Origin: Halomonas sp. 7T
Lineage (GTDB): Bacteria > Pseudomonadota > Gammaproteobacteria > Pseudomonadales > Halomonadaceae
DNA length: 64,000 bases
Direction of reading: 5' to 3'
Assembly (NCBI RefSeq): GCF_025643255.1
Contig: NZ_CP087112.1
Span: 3,224,001-3,288,000, forward strand
The notes beneath the pieces are model-generated. The model was not told the DNA's origin and made no database searches. It saw only the letters and a list, made by a program, of their open reading frames with translations. The position numbers and the translations under genes are program-made. Shown here one piece after another: positions 36,366 to 45,599 of this stretch; within the stretch, counting starts at the first letter, position 1; each line of letters opens with the position of its first letter.

Positions 36366-38291
36366 TTACGGCAGGCGGGCACGGATCGCGTTCTCGATGC
36401 CCGCAGCATCCAGCCCACAATCGCGTAACAGCTCGGCAGGGGTGCCGTGTTCAACAAAGGCGTCCGGCAGGCCTAAGTTCAGCACCTCCACTTGAACGCC
36501 CTCGGCGTGCAGGAGTTCATTGACCGCACTGCCTGCGCCGCCAGTCACCACGTTCTCTTCCAGGGTGACGAGCAGTTCGTGCTCATCGGCCGCATGTAGT
36601 ACAGCCTCTCGGTCCAGCGGCTTAATCGAGCGCATATTAATGTAAGTCGCGTTGAGCTTATCAGCCACTTCGGCGGCGGCACTGTTGACGCTACCAAACG
36701 CCAATAGCGCAATGCGGACACCGTCACTTGTCGAGTGGCGGCGTACTTCGGCTTCGCCGATCGTGAGCGGCTCAAGATGCTCAGGGATGACCGTGCCGGG
36801 GCCGGTGCCGCGAGGGTAGCGTACCGCCGCAGGGCCAGGGTGATGGTAGGCAGCGCTAAGCATAGCGCGACACTCGGCTTCATCAGCAGGCGCCAGAATC
36901 ACCATGCCCGGTACACAGCGTAAAAATGAGAGATCCATACTGCCATGATGGGTGGGGCCGTCTTCGCCTACCAGGCCCGCACGGTCGATGGCGAAGGTGA
37001 CGTCTAGCTCCTGTACGGCTACATCGTGAATCAACTGGTCGTAGCCACGCTGTAAAAAGGTGGAGTAGATGGCGACGACGGGCTTCATCCCTTCGCAGGC
37101 CATGCCGGCCGCTAGGGTGACAGCGTGCTGCTCAGCAATAGCAACATCAAAGTAGCGTTCAGGGTAGGTCTGGGAGAAGCGAATTAAATCAGAGCCCTCG
37201 CGCATGGCGGGGGTAATGCCTATCAGCCGAGAATCAGCGGCGGCCATGTCACACAGCCAGTCGCCAAACACGTTGCAATACTTTTTTGGACTGCTTTTTG
37301 ACGCGGCGGGTTTCTTCACTGGGGCTGTTTTAGCGGCGTCGCTGGGTTTTTCCAGCTTGGTGATGGCGTGGTAACCAATTTGATCGGCTTCGGCGGGTAA
37401 AAAGCCTTTGCCTTTCACCGTTTTGATATGCAGGAACTGCGGCCCATCTTCATTGCGTAGGTTGTGCAGCGTGCTGGTCAACGCTTCCAGATCATGGCCG
37501 TCGATCGGGCCTACGTAGTTAAAGCCCATCTCTTCAAACAGTGTGGCAGGGCTAACCATGCCTTTCATGTGCTCTTCGGTGCGTCGGGCAAGTTCAAGGG
37601 CGCCGGGCAGGTGGGAGAGCACCTTTTTGCTCTCTTCGCGCATTTTCAGATAGGGCTTGCTGGATAGGACGCGCGCTAGGTACGTCGCAATGCCGCCGAC
37701 GTTTTCAGAGATCGACATCTCGTTATCGTTAAGCACTACCAGCAGGTTGGCATTAACGTGGCCGGCATGGGCCAGAGCTTCAAACGCCATGCCTGCGGTG
37801 AGCGCGCCGTCGCCAATAATGGCGCACACCCGGCGCGGGTCGCCTTTCGTTTGGGCCGCCAGCGCCATGCCGAGTGCTGCCGAAATTGATGTACTGGAGT
37901 GGCCAACGCCGAAGGTGTCGTATTCAGACTCTGCCCGGCGAGGAAAGGCAGCCAGGCCGCCGTGCTGGCGAATGCTGAGCATTGCGTCGCGGCGGCCAGT
38001 GAGAATCTTATGGGGATAAGCCTGGTGGCCTACGTCCCATACTAGGCGGTCTTTAGGGGTATGGAACGCGTGATGTAGCGCTACGCTAAGCTCCACTACG
38101 CCAAGGCCTGCGCCAAAATGGCCGCCAGAGACGCCCACGCTATACAGCAGGTAGGCGCGCAGCTCGTCTGCCAGCTGAGCAAGCTGCTGACTATTCATGG
38201 CGCGCAGGGCGGCAGGGTGCTCAAAGGAGTCGAGCAGCGGCGTCGTCGGGCGCTCGCGGGGTATCTCGTCGAACAGCTTCATAGGCGGCAT
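36366..38291 (-). CDS. dxs: 1-deoxy-D-xylulose-5-phosphate synthase Dxs
   Basis: A 641-residue thiamine-diphosphate enzyme joining pyruvate and glyceraldehyde-3-phosphate in the first step of the MEP isoprenoid pathway. Motifs seen are SSGHF-like [37 protein letters not shown], the ThDP loop [20 protein letters not shown] and the transketolase [18 protein letters not shown] lysine/alanine-rich insert occurs near residues 318-340. The start has no clear Shine-Dalgarno. A 15-codon micro-ORF built from 12-bp repeats ends 4 bases before it. It is in the xseB-ispA-dxs operon. Confidence 0.94.
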   Translation of the reverse strand: MPPMKLFDEIPRERPTTPLLDSFEHPAALRAMNSQQLAQLADELRAYLLYSVGVSGGHFGAGLGVVELSVALHHAFHTPKDRLVWDVGHQAYPHKILTGRRDAMLSIRQHGGLAAFPRRAESEYDTFGVGHSSTSISAALGMALAAQTKGDPRRVCAIIGDGALTAGMAFEALAHAGHVNANLLVVLNDNEMSISENVGGIATYLARVLSSKPYLKMREESKKVLSHLPGALELARRTEEHMKGMVSPATLFEEMGFNYVGPIDGHDLEALTSTLHNLRNEDGPQFLHIKTVKGKGFLPAEADQIGYHAITKLEKPSDAAKTAPVKKPAASKSSPKKYCNVFGDWLCDMAAADSRLIGITPAMREGSDLIRFSQTYPERYFDVAIAEQHAVTLAAGMACEGMKPVVAIYSTFLQRGYDQLIHDVAVQELDVTFAIDRAGLVGEDGPTHHGSMDLSFLRCVPGMVILAPADEAECRAMLSAAYHHPGPAAVRYPRGTGPGTVIPEHLEPLTIGEAEVRRHSTSDGVRIALLAFGSVNSAAAEVADKLNATYINMRSIKPLDREAVLHAADEHELLVTLEENVVTGGAGSAVNELLHAEGVQVEVLNLGLPDAFVEHGTPAELLRDCGLDAAGIENAIRARLP

Positions 38292-38295
38292 GCTT

Positions 38296-38343
38296 TCATG
38301 AGTATGGAGTTAAAAACATCGTTAAGAACATGGTTAAGAGCAT
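38296..38343 (-). CDS. Possible 15-codon leader peptide between ispA and dxs
   Basis: Starting three bases after the ispA stop codon, an ATG opens a 15-codon frame encoding [15 protein letters not shown]. It ends in TGA four bases before the dxs ATG. It is made of three 12-bp repeats. No Shine-Dalgarno is visible, so it would rely on reinitiation from ispA and could deliver ribosomes to dxs, whose own ribosome site is weak. It may also be chance. Confidence 0.3.
   Translation of the reverse strand: MLLTMFLTMFLTPYS
38308..38343. repeat. 12-bp tandem repeat between ispA and dxs
   Basis: Three adjacent units: AGTTAAAAACAT, CGTTAAGAACAT and GGTTAAGAGCAT, plus a partial fourth (CGTTTAG) at the ispA stop. 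The unit length is a multiple of three, so the repeats keep one reading frame open. Confidence 0.75.
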
Positions 38344-38346
38344 CGT

Positions 38347-39240
38347 TTAGTGGTCGCGCTCGATCATATAGTGCGCTAGGTCGGCCAGCGGTGCGGCACG
38401 CTCACCCAGTGGGGCGAGGGCGGAAATCGCCTCATCAATCAGCGCTTGTGCTTTGCGCTGCGCGCCTTCCAGCCCTAGTAGGCTAGGGTAAGTGGGCTTG
38501 GCGCGAGCGGCATCAGCGCCCGATATTTTGCCCAGCGTGGCGGTGTCGCCTGTCACGTCCAGTACATCATCGTGAATCTGGAAGGCTAGACCAATGGCGC
38601 GGGCGTAGCGAATGAGAGCACTTAAACGGGCATCGTGTTCGTCCACGGCAACTAGCCCGCCGAGGCGCACGGCGGCAACAATCAGCGCGCCGGTTTTATG
38701 GCGGTGCATATGCGCTAGCGCGTCGACATCGGGGTGACCGCCAACGGCGGCTAAATCTAGCGCTTGTCCTGCCACCATGCCTTCTCGCCCCGAAGCCACC
38801 GCCAGCGTAGTGACCATACTGCCAAGCCGGGGATGGGGTTGGCGAGCAAGCACTTCAAAGGCGAGCGCCTGGAGCGCATCACCGGCTAGAATGGCGGTGG
38901 CTTCATCGAAGGCTTTATGGACAGTCGGTTGGCCGCGGCGCAGGTCGTCGTCATCCATGGCGGGTAAATCGTCATGGATCAGCGAGTAAGCGTGAATTAG
39001 CTCAATAGCCGCCGCCGGGGCGTCCAGGGCCTCATCATCAGCGCCCAGGGCCTGCCCAGCGAGATACACCAGCAGTGGGCGCAGACGTTTACCACCTACC
39101 AGCAGGCCGTGGCGCATGGCGGCTTCTAGGCGTGGCTCAACCGCCGGTTGGGTGTCAAATAAGCCAGAAAGCGTTGCATCTACCCGGGCGTTGCTGGTTT
39201 GGCGCAGGGTGGTTAGCCGTGCTGCGTTGGCGGTTACCAT
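38347..39240 (-). CDS. ispA: Farnesyl diphosphate synthase IspA
   Basis: A 297-residue short-chain trans-prenyltransferase making farnesyl diphosphate from IPP and DMAPP in the cytosol. The first Asp-rich motif is [19 protein letters not shown] near residue 93 and the second is [13 protein letters not shown] near 230. [17 protein letters not shown] near 50 supplies substrate-binding basic residues. The ATG at 39240 lies inside the 3' end of xseB (7-base overlap). It is part of the widespread xseB-ispA-dxs operon. Confidence 0.94.
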   Translation of the reverse strand: MVTANAARLTTLRQTSNARVDATLSGLFDTQPAVEPRLEAAMRHGLLVGGKRLRPLLVYLAGQALGADDEALDAPAAAIELIHAYSLIHDDLPAMDDDDLRRGQPTVHKAFDEATAILAGDALQALAFEVLARQPHPRLGSMVTTLAVASGREGMVAGQALDLAAVGGHPDVDALAHMHRHKTGALIVAAVRLGGLVAVDEHDARLSALIRYARAIGLAFQIHDDVLDVTGDTATLGKISGADAARAKPTYPSLLGLEGAQRKAQALIDEAISALAPLGERAAPLADLAHYMIERDH

Positions 39241-39527
39241 GGTGGCGTCTCCTCGCGGTCGTCCCCATCGGTGTGGGCCGTGTCAGCAGGGGTGGCAGCA
39301 AAGGGGGCAACCGCTAAACGGCCATCGCGGTCTTCACTTAAAGCGCGCACCGTTAGCTCCGCGCTATCGAGCCGCTGTTGGGCATCACGGGTTAGCCGAA
39401 CGCCTTGCTCAAACGCTGTTAGCGCATCTTCCAATGAGAGTTCGCCGGACTCCAGGCGTTCCACAAGGCGCTCTAACTGCGTGACCGTTGCGGCAAAATC
39501 TTGTGTGGGTGGTGTCTGTTCGCTCAT
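39234..39527 (-). CDS. xseB: Exodeoxyribonuclease VII small subunit XseB
   Basis: A 97-residue subunit of the single-strand exonuclease VII complex. The conserved two-helix core is residues 9-70: [40 protein letters not shown] and RLDSAELTV. The acidic tail (residues 70-97) is not conserved. It is first in the xseB-ispA-dxs operon. The large subunit XseA is not in the window. Confidence 0.92.
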   Translation of the reverse strand: MSEQTPPTQDFAATVTQLERLVERLESGELSLEDALTAFEQGVRLTRDAQQRLDSAELTVRALSEDRDGRLAVAPFAATPADTAHTDGDDREETPPW

Positions 39528-39810
39528 TGGTTCATGCCTACTGTTTTTAACGGCGCCCTGAACGGGTGAAGGGCGGCAAGTGGGGCTGCGGTCGTGCGAC
39601 TAAAAACAAGCGCACAGTATACACCGAGGCAAGGGGGTGGCGTCTGCCCTCAAGCGGACGGCCATTTTACAACGTGTGCCCGGTTCATCTTGAAAGCGAT
39701 CACTTTTCATCATCTCAGCGCTCCGGCATGCGGTGCGGCTGTGCTACTATATGGGCCTTCCGTGAACCGATACACGGCGCTTGCCGCCGACCATAGAGGT
39801 TGATTCAGCC
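39528..39810 (+). other. Intergenic region between xseB and serA
   Basis: A 283-bp divergent gap containing the promoters of the xseB and serA units. I see no gene, convincing operator or repeat in it. Confidence 0.5.
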
Positions 39811-41055
39811 ATGGCCAAAACGTCCCTGGACAAGAGCAAGATCAAGATCCTGCTGCTCGAGGGCGTCCACCAAAGCGCGGTGGACAATTTTCACAACGCA
39901 GGCTACGAGAACATCGAGCATCTGCCTACCTCGCTAGATGAAGAGGCGCTGATCGAGAAGATCCGCGACGTTCACTTCATCGGCATTCGCTCTCGTACTC
40001 AGTTAACCGAGCGCGTGTTTGAGGCAGCAGAGAAGCTGGTGAGCGTTGGCTGTTTCTGTATCGGTACCAACCAAGTTGACCTGGACGCAGCGCTTAAGCG
40101 CGGTATCGCCGTCTTTAATGCGCCTTACTCCAACACCCGTTCGGTGGCCGAGCTGGTGCTGGCAGAGTCGATTATGCTGCTGCGCGGTATTCCTGAGAAA
40201 AACGCCCGCGCCCATCAGGGTGGCTGGCTGAAATCCGCCAAAAACTCCCATGAAGCGCGGGGCAAAACCCTGGGTATCGTGGGCTATGGCAGTATCGGTG
40301 CTCAGCTGTCCGTGCTTGCGGAGTCACTGGGCTTTAATGTGATTTACTACGATGTCATCACCAAGCTGGGCATGGGTAACGCAAGCCAAGTACCCAGCCT
40401 TGAGCAGCTGCTTGAGCGTTCAGACGTGGTCAGTCTGCATGTACCCGACCTGCCCTCGACCCGCTGGATGATGGGCGAAAAAGAGATTGCGGCCATGAAA
40501 GATGGCGCGATCTTAATTAATGCGGCCCGTGGCAGCGTGGTGGAAATTGAGCCGCTTGCGGCAGCGATCAAGGCCGGCAAGCTCAACGGCGCCGCCATCG
40601 ATGTTTTCCCGGTGGAGCCAAAAGGCAACGATGAAGAGTTCCAAAGCCCGCTGCGCGGCTTGGAAAACGTCATTCTGACGCCGCATATTGGTGGTTCCAC
40701 CCTGGAAGCTCAGGAGAACATCGGTATTGAAGTGGCGGAGAAGCTGATCACGTATTCTGATAACGGCACCACGGTAACGTCGGTCAACTTCCCTGAAGTG
40801 GCGCTGCCCGCGCACCCGGACAAGCACCGTTTGCTGCATATTCACGATAACGTGCCGGGCGTACTTTCCCAGATCAACCGTGTGCTGTCTGAAAACGGCA
40901 TCAACATCTCGGGTCAGTATCTGCAAACCAACGACAAGGTTGGCTACGTGGTGATCGATGTGGACAAGGCGTATGGCCCGAAGGCGCTTGAAGCCTTAAG
41001 AGAAGTCGAGCACACGCTGAAAATCCGTGCGCTCTACTCGGCGCACAATAGCTAA
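39811..41055 (+). CDS. serA: D-3-phosphoglycerate dehydrogenase SerA
   Basis: A 414-residue NAD-dependent enzyme for the first step of serine synthesis. The catalytic domain contains FIGIRSRTQLTERVF and GCFCIGTNQVDLDAA. The NAD fold shows GKTLGIVGYGSIGAQL. The active-site Arg/His are in INAARGSVVE and LTPHIGGSTLEAQENIG. The C-terminal ACT domain (about 335-414) has HDNVPGVLSQINRVLSENGI, so feedback by serine is likely. The ATG at 39811 matches E. coli SerA (MAKTSLDKSKIK); the frame opens ten codons earlier. Confidence 0.94.
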   Translation: MAKTSLDKSKIKILLLEGVHQSAVDNFHNAGYENIEHLPTSLDEEALIEKIRDVHFIGIRSRTQLTERVFEAAEKLVSVGCFCIGTNQVDLDAALKRGIAVFNAPYSNTRSVAELVLAESIMLLRGIPEKNARAHQGGWLKSAKNSHEARGKTLGIVGYGSIGAQLSVLAESLGFNVIYYDVITKLGMGNASQVPSLEQLLERSDVVSLHVPDLPSTRWMMGEKEIAAMKDGAILINAARGSVVEIEPLAAAIKAGKLNGAAIDVFPVEPKGNDEEFQSPLRGLENVILTPHIGGSTLEAQENIGIEVAEKLITYSDNGTTVTSVNFPEVALPAHPDKHRLLHIHDNVPGVLSQINRVLSENGINISGQYLQTNDKVGYVVIDVDKAYGPKALEALREVEHTLKIRALYSAHNS

Positions 41056-41070
41056 GTAGCGCTTCTCACC

Positions 41071-41100
41071 AAAACGGCCCCTTAAGGGGCCGTTTTGCTT
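41071..41100. terminator. Bidirectional terminator between serA and the pirin gene
   Basis: AAAACGGCCCC pairs with GGGGCCGTTTT (11 bp, TTAA loop, 41071-41081 with 41086-41096) between convergent genes, 15 bp after the serA stop, with A/T tracts in the outer stem. Confidence 0.88.
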
Positions 41101-41111
41101 TCTACCGTCCA

Positions 41112-41801
41112 TCACGCAAGGTCAAACAGTAGCACTTCGCCCGCCTCTTTACAGGTCAGTGTTATGTCCTCTTCGGGGGTGAACGCTGCCGCATCGCCGG
41201 TGCTCAGCGTTTCGCCGTTAACCTCCACCGCGCCTTTTACCACGTGTAGCCATGCGTAACGGGTAGCGGGTGGCGCCACCTGATCCCCAGGGCTAAGTAA
41301 GCTCGCGTAGAGGTTAACGTCCTGATTAATGCTCACCGACCCCTCGCCTCCCGCCTGGGAAACCACTAAGCGCCACTGGCTCTGACGCTCAGCAGCGGGA
41401 AAGTGTTTCTGCTCATAGCTGGGCGTAATGCCGCGTTTGGCAGGTTGAATCCAAATCTGCAGAAAGTGCAGCCCATGTTGTTGGGAGTGGTTGAATTCGC
41501 TGTGCAGCACGCCGTTGCCGGCGGACATGCGTTGCACGTCGCCTGGGCGCATGACCTCGCCATTGCCCATATTGTCGCGATGCTCCATCTCTCCCTCCAG
41601 CACATAGGAGAGAATTTCCATATCGCGATGGGGGTGGGCGCCAAAACCGTTACCAGGCGTTACCCGGTCTTCGTTTATAACCCTCAGCGCACGAAATCCC
41701 ATGTGGTTGGGGTCCATATAATTGGCGAATGAGAAGGTGTGGAAAGAGCGTAGCCAGCCGTGGTCGGCGTAGCCACGCTCATGAGAACGACGAATCTGCA
41801 T
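41112..41801 (-). CDS. Pirin family protein (YhhW-like quercetinase fold)
   Basis: A 229-residue bicupin of the pirin family. The N-terminal cupin carries the metal ligands in GFGAHPHRDMEILSYVLEGE (two histidines) and SAGNGVLHSEFNHS (His/Glu). RSFHTFSFANYMDPNHMGF near residue 20 is a family signature. E. coli YhhW, with this layout, has quercetin 2,3-dioxygenase activity in vitro; the physiological role is unknown. It is convergent with serA and no operon partners are seen. Confidence 0.85.
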   Translation of the reverse strand: MQIRRSHERGYADHGWLRSFHTFSFANYMDPNHMGFRALRVINEDRVTPGNGFGAHPHRDMEILSYVLEGEMEHRDNMGNGEVMRPGDVQRMSAGNGVLHSEFNHSQQHGLHFLQIWIQPAKRGITPSYEQKHFPAAERQSQWRLVVSQAGGEGSVSINQDVNLYASLLSPGDQVAPPATRYAWLHVVKGAVEVNGETLSTGDAAAFTPEEDITLTCKEAGEVLLFDLA

Positions 41802-42025
41802 AGCAGTGCTCCAAAAAGTGACTAACAGTGATGCTCACTATACGTTCGGCGCTGGGGGGCGTGGGGTGAAGGTTTCTATACGGTAACATCGAATAAATCG
41901 ACGATTAGCGGTTAAGGGGGCGTCGCTTAGCGGTTTTACTGAACTTTTTGCTCACTTTTCGTTAAAATGTGCGCCTCTTTTCACCCGGTCCGCCCTTTGC
42001 GGGGGCGACTACCAGGAGTTTTATA

Positions 42026-43042
42026 ATGACGGTCTCATCCTCTGTTTCCACCCCTGTCTCAAGCCCCGTGCCGCCCATCGTGGTGGCGGCGCTGTATAAA
42101 TTTGTCACCCTGAACGATTTTGAAGCGCTGCGCGAGCCGCTGCGCCAAACCATGCTCGACAACGGCGTAAAAGGCACGTTGCTGCTCGCCAAAGAGGGCA
42201 TTAACGGCACTGTTGCTGGCTCTCGCGAGGGTGTCGACGCCCTGCTGGCCTGGCTGACCGCCGACCCGCGCTTAAGCGATATTGACCATAAAGAGTCGTT
42301 CTGCGACGAGATGCCGTTCTACCGTACTAAAGTAAAGTTAAAAAAAGAGATCGTCACCTTAGGGGTGCCCGATGTTGACCCTAACGACACGGTAGGCACC
42401 TACGTTGAACCCGAAAACTGGAACGATGTGATCGCTGACCCAGAGGTGCTGGTCATTGATACGCGTAACGACTACGAAGTGGCGATTGGCAGCTTTGAGG
42501 GCGCGGTTGACCCCAAAACGACCACGTTCCGCGAATTTCCTGAGTACGTGCGCGAGCACTACAACCCGGAGCAGCACAAGAAAGTTGCCATGTTCTGCAC
42601 CGGCGGCATCCGCTGCGAAAAAGCCTCTAGCTTTATGCTGAAAGAGGGCTTTGAAGAGGTGTATCACCTCAAAGGCGGTGTGCTGAACTACCTGGAAAAA
42701 GTGCCGGAAGAGCAGTCCTTGTGGCGCGGCGAGTGCTTTGTGTTTGATAACCGAGTGACGGTGCGCCACGACCTTAGCGAAGGCGAACACGAACAGTGCC
42801 ATGCCTGCCGGATGCCGATCTCCCAGGAAGACATGCAGTCGTCGGCCTATGAGCCGGGCATTAGCTGCCCCCACTGCATCGACTCGCTGCCCGAGAAAAC
42901 CCGCGCTGCAGCCCGAGAGCGTCAGCGCCAAATCGAATTAGCCAAAGCCCGCGGCGAACCGCACCCGCTGGGGTATAACCATCGTAAGGACGGTCGCAAG
43001 CTTGCAGGTAAGAGCGAACGCAGCGACGTGACCGAACACGTA
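42026..43042 (+). CDS. trhO: tRNA uridine(34) hydroxylase TrhO (YceA, rhodanese domain)
   Basis: A 338-339-residue cytosolic protein of the YceA/TrhO family, which hydroxylates U34 of tRNAs (5-hydroxyuridine formation) using oxygen. An N-terminal acylphosphatase-like domain ([32 protein letters not shown]) precedes a rhodanese domain. Its active-site cysteine is in [18 protein letters not shown], preceded by [14 protein letters not shown]-terminal zinc-ribbon-like part has CHACRMP and CPHC. The ATG at 42026 has AGGAG seven bases upstream; the frame opens 19 codons earlier. The stop codon follows directly, and a hairpin terminator lies just downstream. Confidence 0.92.
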
Positions 43043-43051
43043 TAAACAGTA

Positions 43052-43080
43052 TGGCCTCCTGCCTAGCAGGAGGCCACTTT
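43052..43080 (+). terminator. Intrinsic terminator of trhO
   Basis: TGGCCTCCTGC pairs with GCAGGAGGCCA (11 bp, 3-base loop) shortly after the trhO stop, followed by CTTT. Confidence 0.75.
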
Positions 43081-43150
43081 GGTCGTACCCCGCCACGCCT
43101 TGCCTCAGTACGCGCTAGACTAGCAGCAACCCAACGTCTAGGAGCTTCCC

Positions 43151-43957
43151 ATGTCGACCTCTCACACGGTAGCGCAGGCGACTGAAGACCTGCTACATCG
43201 CACAGACCACCAGGGTGTGATCACCTTAACGCTGAACCAGCCTGAGCGCTTTAATGCGCTCTCCGAGGCGATGCTAGAAGCGCTGCAAACGGCGCTAGAG
43301 GAGATTGCCCAGGATGAGCAGGTACGCTGCGTGGTGTTAGCCGCAAGCGGTAAAGCTTTTTGTGCGGGTCACGATTTAAAGCAGATGCGCGCCAACCCGG
43401 ATAAAGCCTACTACCAAGTGCTGTTTGCCCGCTGTGGCGCGGTGATGCAAGCCATTGTTAATTTGCCCGTACCGGTGATTGCTAAAGTGCAGGGTATTGC
43501 AACGGCGGCGGGCTGTCAGCTGGTGGCCAGCTGTGATTTAGCGGTGGCGGCCAGCAGCGCGCGGTTTGCGGTGTCGGGCATTAACGTGGGGTTGTTTTGC
43601 TCCACGCCCGCCGTGGCGCTCTCGCGCAATGTTTCTCAAAAGCGGGCGATGGAAATGCTGCTGACTGGGGAGTTTATTAGCGCTGCCCAAGCAGCGGAGT
43701 GGGGGTTAATCAACCGCGTTGCGGAAGACGATGCCTTGGACAGCGCGGTGGATGCACTGACCGCCAGTATCTGTGCTAAAAGCGCGGTGGCGGTGCGCAC
43801 CGGTAAAGCGATGTTTGCCCGTCAGCTAACGATGCCACTGGATGAAGCCTACGCCTTTGCAGGCGAAACCATGGCCTGCAATATGCTGGCAGACGATGTT
43901 AGTGAAGGCATTGATGCCTTTATTGCCAAGCGGCCACCCCAGTGGCGTCATCGGTAA
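43151..43957 (+). CDS. Enoyl-CoA hydratase/isomerase family protein (crotonase)
   Basis: A 268-residue crotonase-fold protein, cytosolic. The first oxyanion-hole segment is AASGKAFCAGHDLKQMRA near residue 70 and the second is VQGIATAAGCQLVASCDLAVA near 118. The C-terminal helices contain RAMEMLLTGEFISAAQAAEWGLINRV. The catalytic Glu pair of classic hydratases is not obvious: the second position sits in VSGINVGLFCSTPAV, a pattern of the ECHDC3-type subgroup. It may therefore act on an unusual acyl-CoA. AGGAG lies upstream of the ATG. An IclR regulator gene follows 110 bp later on the same strand. Confidence 0.85.
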   Translation: MSTSHTVAQATEDLLHRTDHQGVITLTLNQPERFNALSEAMLEALQTALEEIAQDEQVRCVVLAASGKAFCAGHDLKQMRANPDKAYYQVLFARCGAVMQAIVNLPVPVIAKVQGIATAAGCQLVASCDLAVAASSARFAVSGINVGLFCSTPAVALSRNVSQKRAMEMLLTGEFISAAQAAEWGLINRVAEDDALDSAVDALTASICAKSAVAVRTGKAMFARQLTMPLDEAYAFAGETMACNMLADDVSEGIDAFIAKRPPQWRHR

Positions 43958-44067
43958 TACACCATCAACAGCATTGGTGGAATTTGTTTCCGTAAACGCG
44001 ACAACGCCTAGTAGGCACGTTATCCTCACCCCCTTTTATGCAAAGACGCCTTTTAGGGGAGAACAAG

Positions 44068-44892
44068 GTGAGTGAAGTCAAGCGCAGGTCAGTCGGACGC
44101 CCGGCGGGAGCCACCAAAGCAAGCGGCGGGCACAGCCAATCGTTGGTACGAGGCCTCACGCTGCTTGAGTATCTATCCGCTAGCCCGCTCGGGTTAGCTC
44201 TTTCAGAGCTGGCGGACATGGCCGATCTTGCGCCGTCGACTACTCACCGTTTGCTCCAGGCGCTGCAGAGCCAAGGCTTTGTCACCCAGGAGAGTGACCA
44301 AGGGCTATGGCGCATTGATGTGAAAACCTTTCGCATCGGCAACAGCTTCTTGGAAGCGCGGGATGTCGTCGCCAAAAGCCGCCCCTTTTTACGCCGCTTA
44401 ACCGCAGAAACCGGCGAAACCGCCAACCTGGGCATTCGCGATGGCGCAACGGCGGTGTTTCTTGCCCAGCATGAGTCACCGCAGATGATGCGCATGATTA
44501 CGCGCTTGGGCTCACGCGCGCCACTGCATGCCTCAGGTGTGGGTAAAGCGCTGCTCGCCTGGATGAGTGAGGAAGAGCGCAGCGAGCTGCTTAAAGGCTA
44601 CGAGCTTCATCGCGTCACTGAAAACACGCTCTACCAGGCGGATAGCTTACTCACCGAAATGGCCGCCATTCGTGCCCAAGGGTTTGCCTGCGACCGGGAA
44701 GAGCACGCCATTGGCCTGCACTGTGTGGCGGCCTGCATTTATGACGAGCATGCTACGCCACTGGCCGCTATTTCGGTGTCAGGCCCCGTGGCACGGATTC
44801 CTGAGGAGCGCCTGTTAGCGCTGGGCGCGCTGGTGCGCAAAATTGCCGATGAAATTACCCTTCAGCTCGGCGGCCATGTGCCCCGCAGTTAA
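44068..44892 (+). CDS. IclR-family transcriptional regulator
   Basis: A 274-residue regulator. After a basic N-terminal arm (KRRSVGRPAGATKA) comes an IclR winged helix-turn-helix (about 25-85: SLVRGLTLLEYL, LADMADLAPSTTHRLLQALQ). An effector-binding domain follows (about 100-270: TGETANLGIRDGATAVFLAQ, LHASGVGKALLAWM, RAQGFACDREEHAIGLHCVA). The GTG at 44068 has GGGGAG six bases upstream; the ATG ten codons earlier has no ribosome site. Such regulators control catabolic genes for glyoxylate, aromatic or sugar acids. The upstream crotonase is a candidate target but the effector is unknown. Confidence 0.87.
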   Translation: MSEVKRRSVGRPAGATKASGGHSQSLVRGLTLLEYLSASPLGLALSELADMADLAPSTTHRLLQALQSQGFVTQESDQGLWRIDVKTFRIGNSFLEARDVVAKSRPFLRRLTAETGETANLGIRDGATAVFLAQHESPQMMRMITRLGSRAPLHASGVGKALLAWMSEEERSELLKGYELHRVTENTLYQADSLLTEMAAIRAQGFACDREEHAIGLHCVAACIYDEHATPLAAISVSGPVARIPEERLLALGALVRKIADEITLQLGGHVPRS

Positions 44893-44905
44893 GGCATAGC
44901 GCGCC

Positions 44906-45337
44906 ATGTTTAGCCTGTTTTGGGTGGCACTTGCCAGCGCTACGCTGCTGCCCGGTGGCTCTGAGGTGTGGCTTGCCCGGTTATGGTGTTTGGGTGAGCC
45001 AGCGCTTGCGCTGTGGGTCGTCGCCACTGTGGGCAACACCCTTGGCAGTATGATTAACGTGGCGATGGGGCGCTATGCCCGACAGTTTCAGCATCGTCGC
45101 TGGTTCCCCGCGTCTCCCTCCAGCCTAGCGCGCGCCGAGCGCTGGTATCACCGCTTTGGTGAGTACAGCTTATTGATTTCCTGGGCGCCGATTATTGGCG
45201 ATCCGTTAACGGTACTGGCGGGCGTTTTTAAACTGCCCTGGTGGCGCGCCTTGCTGTGGATCGTGCTCGCCAAAGGCGCGCGCTACGCGTTAGTACTTGC
45301 CTTGGCGCATCAGTGGCTCGCGCCGCTGTGCAGTTAA
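44906..45337 (+). CDS. YqaA-family (DedA-like/SNARE-associated) membrane protein
   Basis: A 143-residue inner-membrane protein with about four hydrophobic segments. YqaA-family landmarks are ASATLLPGGSEVWLARLW near residue 10, VGNTLGSMINVAMGRYAR near 45, and the re-entrant-type region SWAPIIGDPLTVLAGVFKLP near 93. It is related to the DedA superfamily, some members of which flip lipids, but the function of YqaA itself is not established. It starts 14 bp after the IclR gene and may be cotranscribed. Confidence 0.82.
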   Translation: MFSLFWVALASATLLPGGSEVWLARLWCLGEPALALWVVATVGNTLGSMINVAMGRYARQFQHRRWFPASPSSLARAERWYHRFGEYSLLISWAPIIGDPLTVLAGVFKLPWWRALLWIVLAKGARYALVLALAHQWLAPLCS

Positions 45338-45599
45338 GGCTATGTCTTTAAGATCAAGCCGTTGACGAGTGGCCATTGCGCGTGCACGCGGGCTTGAGAA
45401 TCCCATGTTACCCTAGGGTATCGTTATACAAGGTTTGCATCTCAGCACGGTGCGCTATGTTGGTAGGTAACAACGTTTGTATGTAGCAACGTTTTCTTAG
45501 AGCAAAGCTTTTATATAGCAAGGCTTGTTTGTGACGAAGTTTGTGTATAGCGAATCAACCGCCGCATGTTAAGCAATACTCACCCGAAGGGAGGTTAAG
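45338..45599 (+). other. Leader region of the MscS-family gene
   Basis: A 262-bp gap with no gene. Most of its second half is a degenerate 16-bp-period repeat array (45455-45560) ending about 40 bp before the GTG start of the channel gene. Confidence 0.6.
45455..45560. repeat. Degenerate tandem repeat of exact 16-bp period
   Basis: Six full units start at 45455, 45471, 45487, 45503, 45519 and 45535, plus a partial at 45551. Examples are CAACGTTTGTATGTAG, CAACGTTTTCTTAGAG, CAAAGCTTTTATATAG and CGAAGTTTGTGTATAG. The consensus is roughly CAACGTTTGTATGTAG. Units differ by substitutions only and the period never slips. Confidence 0.7.
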
